A stretch of DNA of 64,000 nucleotides from contig JAFGJM010000023.1 in the NCBI GenBank assembly GCA_016929095.1, forward strand, positions 1-64,000. Reading direction: 5' to 3'. The position numbers were made by a program, and so were the translations under genes. Positions 1-9,417 of the stretch are shown in pieces. Positions within the stretch are counted from its first letter, which is position 1; each line of letters begins with the position of its first letter. Source of the DNA: Anaerolineales bacterium. Lineage in GTDB: Bacteria; Chloroflexota; Anaerolineae; Anaerolineales; UBA4823. Under the pieces are notes generated by a model. The model had not been told where the DNA came from. It saw nothing but the letters and a program-made list of their open reading frames with translations, and made no database searches.

Positions 1-324
1 CCTAAAGGTTTTCACTGCATGCAATGATTAATTTTGGTATAGAATCTCAGATGGAAATCTTGCACATTAACAACACAAACCTTTAGGATCTGGGTGTGCT
101 GCTTCAACACTCTTCGAAGGACTCAGGGCGCGGGGCACGGGGTACTTATAAACTTCAACACTTTTGATACTTGATTTTCATACACAGGTTGATTAATTAG
201 CCGTCGCATTCATCCACGAGTTACAATTCATCCGGAATTTCTCATATCTTCTATTTGTATAAGGATTATTTACTTATGAGAGCGATTCATAACGGTTATA
301 ATTAGAGGTGAGGAGTTATTTCTG

Positions 325-582
325 ATGGGCATGGTAAGTGTCGATATTACGATTGAGCAAATCAAAAAAGCAATGCGCCAATTACCGGAACAGGATAAGA
401 TTGCACTTTGGCGGTTGTTAGATGAAGAAATCGATAGGGCTGCCTTGACGCGCCGATTTTCCGCCGCAGTTAATGACATTCGCCGGGCATATGCGCAGAT
501 TGGCGAAGAAGAAGTTCTGGCAGATGCGATAAAAACTACGCGGCAATCACGCAAAGCACACCATGCTAAGAGTCGTTTTTGA
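325..582 (+). CDS. Small antitoxin-like protein of a PIN-domain toxin-antitoxin pair
   Basis: 85 aa ORF directly upstream of, and overlapping (563-582), a PIN-family ORF; N-terminal TIEQIKKAMRQLPEQDKIALWRLLDEEID resembles antitoxins paired with COG1569-type PIN toxins. Confidence 0.65.
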   Translation: MGMVSVDITIEQIKKAMRQLPEQDKIALWRLLDEEIDRAALTRRFSAAVNDIRRAYAQIGEEEVLADAIKTTRQSRKAHHAKSRF

Positions 583-982
583 TACCAATATTCTGGTTAG
601 CGGGATAATCGCATCAGGATATTCCGCTTTGATTATTGACGCCGCGTTACGAGAAGAGATAAAACTGGTTTCATCTGCACATATGCTGGAAGAGTTTAGC
701 GAAGTTATTACCCGTCGCCATATTGCTAAAAAATATCCCAAAGCTGCTGAGAATGCCGATATATTGCTTGATTTCCTTCGCGCGTTCTCGATTCTCACTG
801 CCGGCGTACCCACAGAAGCGATCAGTATCGATCGTGATGATGATTATGTGCTTGCCTGCGTTATCGGGGAAAATGTGGATGCTATTGTATCCGGCGATCC
901 ACATTTATTGTCATTAAAAAGCTATAAAGGGACCCCCATATTATCTCCCAAAGATTTCGTGATTCAGTATTTAAGTCACTGA
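563..982 (+). CDS. PIN-domain putative toxin (COG1569-like)
   Basis: MLRVVFDTNILVSGII start and DRDDDYVLACVIGENVDAIVSGDPHLL are typical PIN acidic motifs. Confidence 0.85.
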   Translation: MLRVVFDTNILVSGIIASGYSALIIDAALREEIKLVSSAHMLEEFSEVITRRHIAKKYPKAAENADILLDFLRAFSILTAGVPTEAISIDRDDDYVLACVIGENVDAIVSGDPHLLSLKSYKGTPILSPKDFVIQYLSH

Positions 983-1192
983 CAGAGGTTGGGATAAAAA
1001 GATTGGCTATTTCGATACAATAATAAAAGGAGTTGGCTTAGATAACCTTCGCACCCCTCATCGCCCTTCGACATTCATCACCAGCCCGGGACAGGTGCTC
1101 CGGGCGCGGGGCAGCGGAATTCCAGGTGTTTAGCCAAAAAGCTCTTCTTAATTTCCTTTCCAACTAATATTCCCGCAAATTTAAAACTCGCT

Positions 1193-1221
1193 TTGACAAG
1201 GATGACAACATAACTTAGAAT
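1193..1221 (+). promoter_or_regulatory. Sigma70-like promoter for the EF-G-like gene
   Basis: TTGACA (1193-1198), 17 nt spacer, TAGAAT (1216-1221). Confidence 0.6.
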
Positions 1222-1258
1222 ATGATGTCGACTCAAATATTTTTGGAAGGGCTCTCAC

Positions 1259-3331
1259 ATGAAAGAATATACAACTGAATTCATCCGCAACATTGCTTTG
1301 GCTTCGCACAGCAGTTCCGGAAAAACCATGTTGGCGGAAGCATTTTTACATTTCACAGGCGCCACCACCCGCCTGGGCAAGATCGAAGACGGCACCACGG
1401 TGGCAGATTTTGAGGAGGAGGAGATACGCCGCGGGATTTCGCTTTCCACAGCCGTGATCCCGGTGGAATATAAAGACTATAAGATCAACATCCTGGATAC
1501 GCCGGGTTATAACGATTTTATCGGTGAAGAGATCTCGGCGTTGCGGGTAGCTGATGGCGCGCTGCTGATGGCAGATGCGGTTTCGGGCACCGAAGTGGGC
1601 ACCGAAATTGCCTGGGGTTATTGCGATAAGTTCAATTTACCCCGCTTTGTCATTATCAATAAAATGAACCGGGAAAACGCCAATTACAGCAAGGCGTTGG
1701 AATCACTCAACAATCTTGGCGATGGGCACATGCTGCCGGTACAATTACCCTGGGGTGAGCGCGCCGATTTCAAGGGGGTGCTGGATTTGTTGAGCAACAA
1801 AGCCTATGAAGGAGAACAAAGCCTCGAAAAAGAAATTCCCGCCGAGTTTGCCGATGAAGTGGAAATGGCGCGTATGCAGTTGATCGAAGCGGCGGCGGAA
1901 GGCGAAGATGCGCTGCTGGAAAAATATCTGGAAGGCGGGTCTTTAACCGCCGAAGAAATTATGCGCGGCTTGAAGAAGGTTGTATTATCGGGAGCCTATG
2001 TACCCGTTTTTGTGGCAGCCGGATCGGCTGAAATTGGTATCGCCCCGATTTTGGAAGCCATTATTAAGTTAATGCCCTCGCCTTTGGAAATTGCCCCCGT
2101 GGTGGCAGAGGGTAAAGATGGTGAAGAGACCCTTACAGCCAGTGATAGTGGCCCTCTGGCTGCCTATGTTTGGAAGACGACCGCCGACCCATTTGTCGGC
2201 AAGATCACTTATTTCCGGGTTTACTCCGGCATGATCGGCTCCGATTCGCGGGTTTGGAACAGCAAGAAAAACGAAGAAGAACGCCTGGGCACCTTGCACC
2301 TTCTGCGGGGTAAAGAGCAGTTGCCGGTAAAGATCGTCCATGCCGGCGATATCGGCACAGTTTCTAAACTGGGCGGCACATCCACCGGTGACACACTGTG
2401 TGATAAAGGTCATCCGCTTACATTACCCGTGCCTGAATATCCCAACGCGTTATACCAGGTAGCGATTTTCCCCAAGACGCAGATCGATTCTTCTAAGATC
2501 AGCCCCACCCTTACCCGTTTGGTAGACGAAGACATGACTCTTTCCTGGCGCCAGGAATCGGCTACCAACCAGACGATTTTACAGGGCATGGGCGACCAGC
2601 ATATCGATGTGGCCATTCGCAAAGCGGAATCGAAATTCCAAACCAACCTGATCATCGATATCCCGCGTGTCCCCTACCAGGAGACCATCACCAAAAAGGG
2701 TGAAGCCACCTACCGGCATAAAAAACAAACCGGCGGTTCGGGACAATTTGGCGAAGTCGCTATGCGTATTGAGCCGGATGCTGAAGAGGAGTATTCGTTC
2801 TCGAACGATGTGTTTGGCGGTGCGATTTCATCCAGCTATATGCCCGCCATTGAGAAAGGCATCAAAGCCGTGATGAAAGAAGGCGTGTTGGCGGGATACC
2901 CGGTGAAGAACGTGCATGTCTCGGTCTACGACGGTAAAGAGCACCCGGTAGATTCTAAGCCGGTAGCCTTTGAAATTGCCGGTCGGGAAGCCTTCAAGCT
3001 GGCAGTGAAGGAATCCGCGCCAGTGCTGTTGGAACCGATCATGAATGTACGGATTGTGGTGCCCGAGGCGAACATGGGTGATGTTTTGGGAGATATGAAC
3101 ACCCGCCGAGCGCGCGTGCAGGGTATGGATACAGAAAAAGGGCGTTCCATCGTAACCGCCACGGTGCCTATGGCGGAGATGCTGCGCTACACCACCGACC
3201 TGCGTTCGATCACCGGTGGGCGGGGAGTCTTCTCCATGGAATTTTCCCATTACGAAGTTGTTCCTGCGCACATTGCCCAGGAAGTGATCGACACCCGCCA
3301 AAAGGAGTTGGCTGCTAATAAAGAGGGGTAA
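1259..3331 (+). CDS. EF-G-like translational GTPase (EF-G paralogue)
   Basis: 690 aa; P-loop SHSSSGKT, DTPGYNDF, NKMN, and EF-G domains III-V (GSGQFGEVAMRIEP, DVLGDMNTRRARVQGMD). Confidence 0.9.
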   Translation: MKEYTTEFIRNIALASHSSSGKTMLAEAFLHFTGATTRLGKIEDGTTVADFEEEEIRRGISLSTAVIPVEYKDYKINILDTPGYNDFIGEEISALRVADGALLMADAVSGTEVGTEIAWGYCDKFNLPRFVIINKMNRENANYSKALESLNNLGDGHMLPVQLPWGERADFKGVLDLLSNKAYEGEQSLEKEIPAEFADEVEMARMQLIEAAAEGEDALLEKYLEGGSLTAEEIMRGLKKVVLSGAYVPVFVAAGSAEIGIAPILEAIIKLMPSPLEIAPVVAEGKDGEETLTASDSGPLAAYVWKTTADPFVGKITYFRVYSGMIGSDSRVWNSKKNEEERLGTLHLLRGKEQLPVKIVHAGDIGTVSKLGGTSTGDTLCDKGHPLTLPVPEYPNALYQVAIFPKTQIDSSKISPTLTRLVDEDMTLSWRQESATNQTILQGMGDQHIDVAIRKAESKFQTNLIIDIPRVPYQETITKKGEATYRHKKQTGGSGQFGEVAMRIEPDAEEEYSFSNDVFGGAISSSYMPAIEKGIKAVMKEGVLAGYPVKNVHVSVYDGKEHPVDSKPVAFEIAGREAFKLAVKESAPVLLEPIMNVRIVVPEANMGDVLGDMNTRRARVQGMDTEKGRSIVTATVPMAEMLRYTTDLRSITGGRGVFSMEFSHYEVVPAHIAQEVIDTRQKELAANKEG

Positions 3332-3382
3332 TCATTAAGGCTGGGGACGCTTTTCAAATTTCAGTTGTATTTTGTTGAAAAT

Positions 3383-3420
3383 AAAAGCGAGAAATCGAAT
3401 ATCCGATTTCTCGCTTTTTT
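3383..3420 (+). terminator. Rho-independent terminator after the EF-G-like gene
   Basis: AAAGCGAGAAATCG / CGATTTCTCGCTTTTTT hairpin with T-run. Confidence 0.8.
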
Positions 3421-3424
3421 CTTC

Positions 3425-3735
3425 TGTTATGTCGAGCCTCACTTCTCCTGTCATTGCGAGTAAGTCCACATCACAAAGGCGTTCTTCCATCTGAAAGGAA
3501 CTCAACTCTCTTGTCATTCTGAGCGAAGCGAAGAATCTAATTGATGATCGTGTAGATTCTTCGGTCGCCCTGGCGGGCTTCCTCAGAATGACAGTTCCTT
3601 AGGAGCGCAGCGAAGCAATCTTGAGTATCGGCGGAGATTGCTTCGTCGCCCTGGCAGGCTCCTCGCAATTACAGGAGGCTGGGTGGCTTCTCGCAATGAC
3701 AGGAGGCTGGAGCGACTCCTCGGAATGACGGGTCA
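3425..3735. repeat. Cluster of GTCATTGCGAG / GTCATTCTGAGCGAAGCGAAGAATCT palindromic intergenic repeats
   Basis: Several forward and inverted copies, e.g. GTCATTCTGAGCGAAGCGAAGAATCT ... AGATTCTTCGGTCGCC...CAGAATGAC; similar units at 54960-55105. Confidence 0.75.
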
Positions 3736-4725
3736 GCCCTGCTTCCTCTTGCTCACACCCAGGCGAATGAAGACCCAGGGTGCCCCCCCGGTAACCCATG
3801 CGCCGATCAGGGTATATCGGATATAACGGAAACTGAGGGCGATGATATCGACGCCATCGGGGAAAATCAGATCAAGGCCTTTCCAGAAAAGTAGTATCCC
3901 CACCAGACCGATAAAAAAGCGGGCGTTTTGATGCCAAAAACTACCCGAGACCTGGAAACCGCCCATGCTCTCCAGAAGAATGTACCCGAGCGCCAGTCCG
4001 AACAACGCCCCGCTGGAAGAAACCAAACTACAAGGATCTAATGGATTGATGGTGTCTGCAACCCCGGTGGCGGAGGCGGCATTTTGAATCCAGGTGGCAG
4101 GTAACGCCCAACCGGTCAACGTGAGGCGCGCCACATAGCCGAAGGCGATCAAGATCAGGGAGAATATCGATGCGATGATGATTTTTTGAGCATCGGATTG
4201 TGGCTCGATCCACTTCAAGAACGGTTTTTCCATCCAAAATAGCAGGGCAATCAACAAGGCGCCCATGAGCCAACCCACCAGGACATCAGTGGGGAAATGC
4301 ATGCCCAGGTAGAGCCGCGATAACCCGATCAAGAATATCAAAAAGATGGTGATCATCCACACCGCCTGTTTTCTTACAGAGACGGCCAGGGCTCCCCACA
4401 GAGTGGCAGAATTCATCGAATGACCGGAGGGGATGCCAAAGCTGGATTCAACGGCATGGGTTTTTACCCGTGTATCGATCCAGTATGGGCGCGGGGCGTG
4501 AAGGAAAACCTTGAATGCATCATTCAAACTGGCGCTGGTCATTAAAAATAGCCCCAGGCGTAGACCTATGCCGGGGGAAATGCACCAATACACGACGGGG
4601 GCGATGATCAGAAAGAATTGTTCGGTGCCTAAAAAGCTGAAGATTTGCATGGGTGTTATTAGCCAATTGCCCATATCTTGCAGAATAAGGATCAGTTGAA
4701 TTCCCAGATCGAGGATAGATTGCAT
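3733..4725 (-). CDS. PAP2-family membrane phosphatase
   Basis: Multi-TM ORF with FGIPSGHSMNSATLWG and GLSRLYLGMHFPTDVLVGW (PAP2 motifs). Confidence 0.85.
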   Translation of the reverse strand: MQSILDLGIQLILILQDMGNWLITPMQIFSFLGTEQFFLIIAPVVYWCISPGIGLRLGLFLMTSASLNDAFKVFLHAPRPYWIDTRVKTHAVESSFGIPSGHSMNSATLWGALAVSVRKQAVWMITIFLIFLIGLSRLYLGMHFPTDVLVGWLMGALLIALLFWMEKPFLKWIEPQSDAQKIIIASIFSLILIAFGYVARLTLTGWALPATWIQNAASATGVADTINPLDPCSLVSSSGALFGLALGYILLESMGGFQVSGSFWHQNARFFIGLVGILLFWKGLDLIFPDGVDIIALSFRYIRYTLIGAWVTGGAPWVFIRLGVSKRKQG

Positions 4726-4733
4726 GTTTCACC

Positions 4734-5873
4734 TCACGTTGTTTCTATATTGATATCAGCTTTTTGCTTTTGAGTAAATAGATAAGACAGGCAAACTGAA
4801 AACAAGATCGCAACAAGACTTACAGAAAAAAGCCAGGGAGGATTATTCTCATAAAGGTAACCAGCCAGGAGTGGAGAGAGGATCATGGCGATTGCGTAGA
4901 AAGTTTCCGCAAGTCCATAGGCGACGCCCATTCTTGAGGGGAGAACCAGATCACGTACCTGGGCTACCGCCAAAGACTTTGCAGCACGGAAACCTCCCAG
5001 TAATAAAAACGCGATCATAAACCAGGGCATTCCGCTGAATTGCCAGAGAATCAACGAAAAAATACCCACGGCAATTTGCCCCAGTAAAAAGCCGGGGCGG
5101 GCGTTTAGCTGTCCCAGCACAAGGTTCAATACAACAATTCCAAAGGCATTCATGGAATAAAGTTGACCTATCGAAGTCAGATTAAGATGCTGTTGATTTT
5201 GAAGGTAATTTGCTGCCAGCGGCTGGGGTAGATACATGGCAAAAATCGCTACAAAAAGAACGACAAGGAAACTAATGAATTTTGGGTTGTTCATTAACTG
5301 ATCTTCATGTGCGTCTCTCGCCTGCGATACCGGCGGCTGGGAGCGGATCAAACACACAATGATCGTTGAAATCACATAAATCCCCGTGGCGATAAAATAC
5401 AGCCGCTGGAACCCATAAGCGTCGGCGATTTTCCCGCCAAATAACGGACCGACGATCGCCCCCAAACTATAGAATGCTGAAGTCAGGGTGAGTGCTCGAC
5501 CGATGGAAAGCTTACCGCGTGCCTCTGTGACATAACTATTAAGCGGAGGCAAAACGAACACGGTTAAGCCATAAAACAACATGGAGGCGACAAAAAATGC
5601 CAATCGATCTGAAAGCGCCATAAGAAAGGTGGCAACGATGCCGATTGCCCAGCCGGCAATGATCAATGGGCGTCGACCGAAACGGTCGGCTAAGTAGCCT
5701 CCGGGAATGTATGAAAGGGCGCCGACCAGGCTAAAACCACCAACTGCCATACCGATTTGTAGGGCGCTGGCGCCTAATTTTTCTAAATAAAGGGTTTGCA
5801 AAGGGAAATATGCACTTTCACCTAAGCCCCATAAAAAAAGTGAGACAGCGATGAATATAAGGTCGCGATTCAC
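4734..5873 (-). CDS. MFS transporter
   Basis: 12-TM-like ORF with GGYLADRFGRRPLIIAGW motif. Confidence 0.85.
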   Translation of the reverse strand: MNRDLIFIAVSLFLWGLGESAYFPLQTLYLEKLGASALQIGMAVGGFSLVGALSYIPGGYLADRFGRRPLIIAGWAIGIVATFLMALSDRLAFFVASMLFYGLTVFVLPPLNSYVTEARGKLSIGRALTLTSAFYSLGAIVGPLFGGKIADAYGFQRLYFIATGIYVISTIIVCLIRSQPPVSQARDAHEDQLMNNPKFISFLVVLFVAIFAMYLPQPLAANYLQNQQHLNLTSIGQLYSMNAFGIVVLNLVLGQLNARPGFLLGQIAVGIFSLILWQFSGMPWFMIAFLLLGGFRAAKSLAVAQVRDLVLPSRMGVAYGLAETFYAIAMILSPLLAGYLYENNPPWLFSVSLVAILFSVCLSYLFTQKQKADINIETT

Positions 5874-5915
5874 GAATGCCTGCCTTGATGACGGAATGGA
5901 TGAGTGAGCATGATA

Positions 5916-7040
5916 TTAACCGAGAACAACCAAATCGCGGTCCAGAGTAGAATAGCAATCGGCACCTTCAAGGGTTATCAGAACGTTATCTTCAATACGC
6001 ACACCGCCTCGACCGGGTAAATAGATGCCCGGTTCAACGGTGAATGTCATGCCAGGCTTTAAGATCAGCGAATTATTTCCCCTGATATAAGGTTCTTCGT
6101 GGGCTTCCAAACCGATGCCGTGACCGGTGCGATGGGTAAAGAATTCCCCATAACCGGCGGTTGCAATGACATTCCGAGTCGCGTGATCGATGGCGCCTGC
6201 GCTTATATCCGGGCTTGCCGTTTCTCGCCCTGCTGCATTAGCTTCTTTGACAATTTTGGCGATACGGGCAAGCTCAGGGTCGACACTACCGATGGCAAAG
6301 GTACGGGTCAGGTCTGATATATATCCGTCGATACGGGCGCCCCAATCGATGACCAATAAATCGCCGTGAGAGAGTTTGCGTTGGGTGGGGGTGGCATGCG
6401 GGTTAGCGGAATTGGGTCCAGATGCGACAATGGGTTCGAAAGCCAATTCGGATTGGGAGCCACAGCGAAGTAATTGTATGGTGAGTTCTGAAGCTAGATC
6501 GATTTCGGAAACACCGGGTTTTATGGAAGGCAGAGTAGCACGGATGGCTTTTTCGGCGACGGCGACCGCACTGCGCATAGCCATTACCTCTTGCTCGTCT
6601 TTGCATATACGTAACCCGGAAAAGATATCTTCTGCTGCTGCAATACTTGTTTGAGGCAGGGCTGTTTTAAGGAAATTATATTCCAGGTAACGCAGGTGCA
6701 ATGGTTCGATACCGATGTGAGCCAGAGGGGAACCCTGGTTGAATGCCGAGGTGAAGACTCCAGCCCAGGATTGGGGATCTTCTGTATAGGCGAACACCTG
6801 GATAGGGTAACTCAATCCTTCGGTTTTGCGTTTTTCTAATTCGGGCATGACAATGACCGGAGGCATCGAAGGCGTGAAAAGCGCTAAAACAGGGCGTTCC
6901 ATGAGATGAAAGTGTAAACCGGTAAGGTATATAAGACTCGGTGAGGGATTTACAACCACACCGTCTAAACCTGATTTTTGTATGGCTTTGATCAGATGGT
7001 TTTGTCGGTTTTTATAGGTGTTTTGAATGTTGTCGGACAT
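5916..7040 (-). CDS. Xaa-Pro peptidase (M24 family)
   Basis: LLVIDWGARIDGYISDLTRTF, HRTGHGIGLEAHEEPYI, TVEPGIYLPGRGGVRIED; start taken as MSDN with AGGAG 5 nt upstream. Confidence 0.9.
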   Translation of the reverse strand: MSDNIQNTYKNRQNHLIKAIQKSGLDGVVVNPSPSLIYLTGLHFHLMERPVLALFTPSMPPVIVMPELEKRKTEGLSYPIQVFAYTEDPQSWAGVFTSAFNQGSPLAHIGIEPLHLRYLEYNFLKTALPQTSIAAAEDIFSGLRICKDEQEVMAMRSAVAVAEKAIRATLPSIKPGVSEIDLASELTIQLLRCGSQSELAFEPIVASGPNSANPHATPTQRKLSHGDLLVIDWGARIDGYISDLTRTFAIGSVDPELARIAKIVKEANAAGRETASPDISAGAIDHATRNVIATAGYGEFFTHRTGHGIGLEAHEEPYIRGNNSLILKPGMTFTVEPGIYLPGRGGVRIEDNVLITLEGADCYSTLDRDLVVLG

Positions 7041-7299
7041 AACCACTCCTAATGAATTTTGACCATTATAATTTATTAAGGAAGCTATCGGTTGTCTGCT
7101 TTCAGCTATTGGTTAGTAGTTTTCGGTTTTCAGGTTTCCGTTAACGATTTTTATTAATCTGGGGGAAGCGGTAAACAAATAAGGGTTTTAATAAATAAAT
7201 AAAAGGAGAAACCAGGAAGGCAAGGGAAATTTTTACGAGAAGTTTATTTTAATAATTCAAGAATTATGGTGCAATTATTGCAACTAACAAGTTACCACG

Positions 7300-7364
7300 C
7301 GTGGGCAATCAGCATAGCCCGCTCCTCTTGGGCGAGTGTCTAGCGGGCTATGCCTTGCCCCACG
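7300..7364. repeat. 65-nt strong imperfect palindrome
   Basis: CGTGGGCAA (7300-7308) + GCATAGCCCGCT (7312-7323) pairs AGCGGGCTATGC (7342-7353) + TTGCCCCACG (7355-7364). Confidence 0.75.
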
Positions 7365-7593
7365 AGGGGGATAAATTAATCATATCAGAAAACCCCTGAA
7401 ATGCTAAAATGAAATATAAACAAATTTTGCATTCTTGTTCTCTTCGAATGTCGTATTACTCTTAGTCAGATATTTCGATTAAAATATGGGTATCATAATC
7501 CATATATCCTTGTGATAAAAAACAAAAATTATTCCAAATTGGCGTTCGAAGATCACGATTAAATCGACAATCACATGCAATGGAGAATTATCG

Positions 7594-7995
7594 ATGAGTA
7601 AAAAATCTAAAAATACAATAAAAGGTCCCTGGAAAAGTATTCATTCGGCAATCTGGTTGATTGGGCTGGGAATCATTGCGTTAAATGATTGGTGGTGGCC
7701 TGGTATCCTTTTCCTGGTGGCCATTAGTATGATCAGCCAGGCGGTGATACAATCCATGGCGCCGGATAGAGAGCAGAGTATCCGTCCATTTGCAGAAATA
7801 GAGCCTCTTGATGAAGAATCCCTGAAAGCAGCTTCATCGAAAGATTCTGTACAGCCAGCATATTCGACTCATCGATTGCCTTCTGAATGTCTGAAGTGCG
7901 GTGCTCCTATCCACGGTGCAGAAGTCCGTTGGACCGGCCCAGAATCAGCCGATTGTCCATATTGTGGCGCCAATCTACCGCTGCGAAAAACCTGA
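7594..7995 (+). CDS. Small membrane protein with C-terminal zinc ribbon
   Basis: Two hydrophobic segments, then CLKCGAPIHG...CPYCGANL. Confidence 0.6.
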   Translation: MSKKSKNTIKGPWKSIHSAIWLIGLGIIALNDWWWPGILFLVAISMISQAVIQSMAPDREQSIRPFAEIEPLDEESLKAASSKDSVQPAYSTHRLPSECLKCGAPIHGAEVRWTGPESADCPYCGANLPLRKT

Positions 7996-8032
7996 CCTTC
8001 TTTTTACGAATATATTATGAAGGAAAAAACTC

Positions 8033-8425
8033 ATGTTTGATGATCCCCTTGGTCCGATTGAACATTTTTCTTGGGGAGAATTTGTAATATGGGGGGAAAA
8101 ACATTCGTCGACTGCAACAAGAGAAATAGGCGCTGGTAAAGATATCTGTATAGTGGGGGAAAAAGTTACATCGTGGAAGGAACGGAAAGGCCATAAATTG
8201 AACATTGACATGATCACGGGAGTGTTGAATAAAAATGTTGACGTGTTGGTTTTAGGGGTGGGTGTTTATGGGGCGCTTAAATGCAAGAACAAAGTGATTA
8301 AAGAAATAAAAAAAACGGGCATCCTCGAAGTCTATGTTTTAAAAACGCCTGACGCATGCAAGAAGTATAATGAACTTTATCGTGAAGGAATGCGCGTAGC
8401 ACTCCTGGCGCATGGAACTTGTTAA
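8033..8425 (+). CDS. Mth938-like domain protein
   Basis: DVLVLGVGVYG ... VYVLKTPDACKKYNELYREGMRVALLAHGTC pattern of the Mth938/DUF498 family. Confidence 0.7.
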   Translation: MFDDPLGPIEHFSWGEFVIWGEKHSSTATREIGAGKDICIVGEKVTSWKERKGHKLNIDMITGVLNKNVDVLVLGVGVYGALKCKNKVIKEIKKTGILEVYVLKTPDACKKYNELYREGMRVALLAHGTC

Positions 8426-8479
8426 GAAGTTTTGTGTTTATATTAATAAGTTCATGAAGAATCTGCATTCAGGAGGTTT

Positions 8480-8881
8480 ATGATGATCGTATTATTATTC
8501 CTTTCAACTTTTGTTATTGCCTTGGTCGTGTCATTCATTGTTGTGGCTCTATTTAATAAATCTATCGAAAGTATATTGAATAGGGTGGTACCTGATGAAA
8601 TCAGCTACGCCTGGCAAAGATATATGCGATTTGCAATTTTTGTCTTTGGCATTGGCGGCGGTGTGAGGGTATGGGACATGGAAAAATATCTCACCCCACA
8701 GGAACCATTGAAAGAAGTAGTGCAACTTTCTGCTTATCGCTGGATATTGGAAATTTATCAGACCATCATTTCAACGCTTCAGAGCACTGCCGGTATCCTG
8801 TTAGCGTTCTTTGTGTTCGGGTTAATTGCAGTGGTCGTTGTAAGGATATTTGAAACCCGCAATTCTAAAGGCGAAACTTAG
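8480..8881 (+). CDS. Hypothetical membrane protein (2-3 TM)
   Basis: 133 aa ORF with hydrophobic segments; AGGAGG upstream of ATG. Confidence 0.55.
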   Translation: MMIVLLFLSTFVIALVVSFIVVALFNKSIESILNRVVPDEISYAWQRYMRFAIFVFGIGGGVRVWDMEKYLTPQEPLKEVVQLSAYRWILEIYQTIISTLQSTAGILLAFFVFGLIAVVVVRIFETRNSKGET

Positions 8882-9152
8882 AGCTAAAAAAAATCCCTGC
8901 CTACATAAATAAAGAAGCTGTCAGCTTTTAGCTATCTGCAATATGTTAAGACAAATTAATAAGAAATAACAAGCCTTATCTGGATTCCGGTTTTTCCTTG
9001 TTTCCTCGAAAGGGCTCAATATTTTCATATTCGTTAAAATGCCGGGTAAAGAGTGCCAGTATATTTTACATTAGAATATATCCTACCTGCTTTCCTGCCT
9101 TCCTTATTTATCTTTTTATTTTTACCGGACATTTTATCGGCTAAGGCTTTGC

Positions 9153-9181
9153 TTGACATCTTGATAGCCCTCAGGTACAAT
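9153..9181 (+). promoter_or_regulatory. Promoter of tandem tRNA-Ala genes
   Basis: TTGACA (9153-9158), 17 nt, TACAAT (9176-9181), 19 nt before the first tRNA. Confidence 0.7.
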
Positions 9182-9200
9182 TCCCGCTACCCTGAAGAAG

Positions 9201-9273
9201 GGGCCTGTAGCGCAGTTGGGAGCGCGCTTCAATCGCACTGAAGAGGTCGAGGGTTCGAATCCCTCCAGGTCCA
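9201..9273 (+). tRNA. tRNA-Ala (anticodon CGC)
   Basis: 73-nt cloverleaf folded by hand: GGGCCTG/CAGGTCC acceptor with G3-U70, anticodon loop ATCGCAC, T-arm GAGGG TTCGAAT CCCTC. Confidence 0.93.
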
Positions 9274-9309
9274 CTGGAGAGGAAAAGAACCTCGGAAAAA
9301 AGGAAAAAA

Positions 9310-9382
9310 GGGCCCATAGCGCAGTTGGGAGCGCGTCTCAATGGCATTGAGAAGGTCGTGGGTTCGAATCCCACTGGGTCCA
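9310..9382 (+). tRNA. tRNA-Ala (anticodon GGC)
   Basis: 73-nt cloverleaf: GGGCCCA/TGGGTCC acceptor with G3-U70, anticodon loop ATGGCAT, T-arm GTGGG TTCGAAT CCCAC. Confidence 0.93.
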
Positions 9383-9417
9383 CCTTGTTCTTTAAATTAC
9401 AAATACTTAATCAGGTG

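Noticed and set aside
2828-3301. 157 aa minus-strand ORF opposite the EF-G-like gene
   Set aside because: Fully inside a strongly supported coding gene; no motif
8920-8950. AGCTGTCAGCTTTTAGCTATC-like short repeats (also near 7081, 47727, 53307)
   Set aside because: Resemble simple AGCT-rich intergenic sequence; too short and degenerate to define an element from this window alone
9053-9241. Plus-strand 62 aa ORF running into tRNA-Ala
   Set aside because: Overlaps the tRNA promoter and tRNA itself; no ribosome-binding site or protein-like conservation
9171-9383. Minus-strand 70 aa ORF (MDPVGFEPTTFSMPLRRAPN...)
   Set aside because: It is the antisense of the two tRNA-Ala genes; GFEPTTF-type peptides are a well-known spurious annotation from tRNA complements
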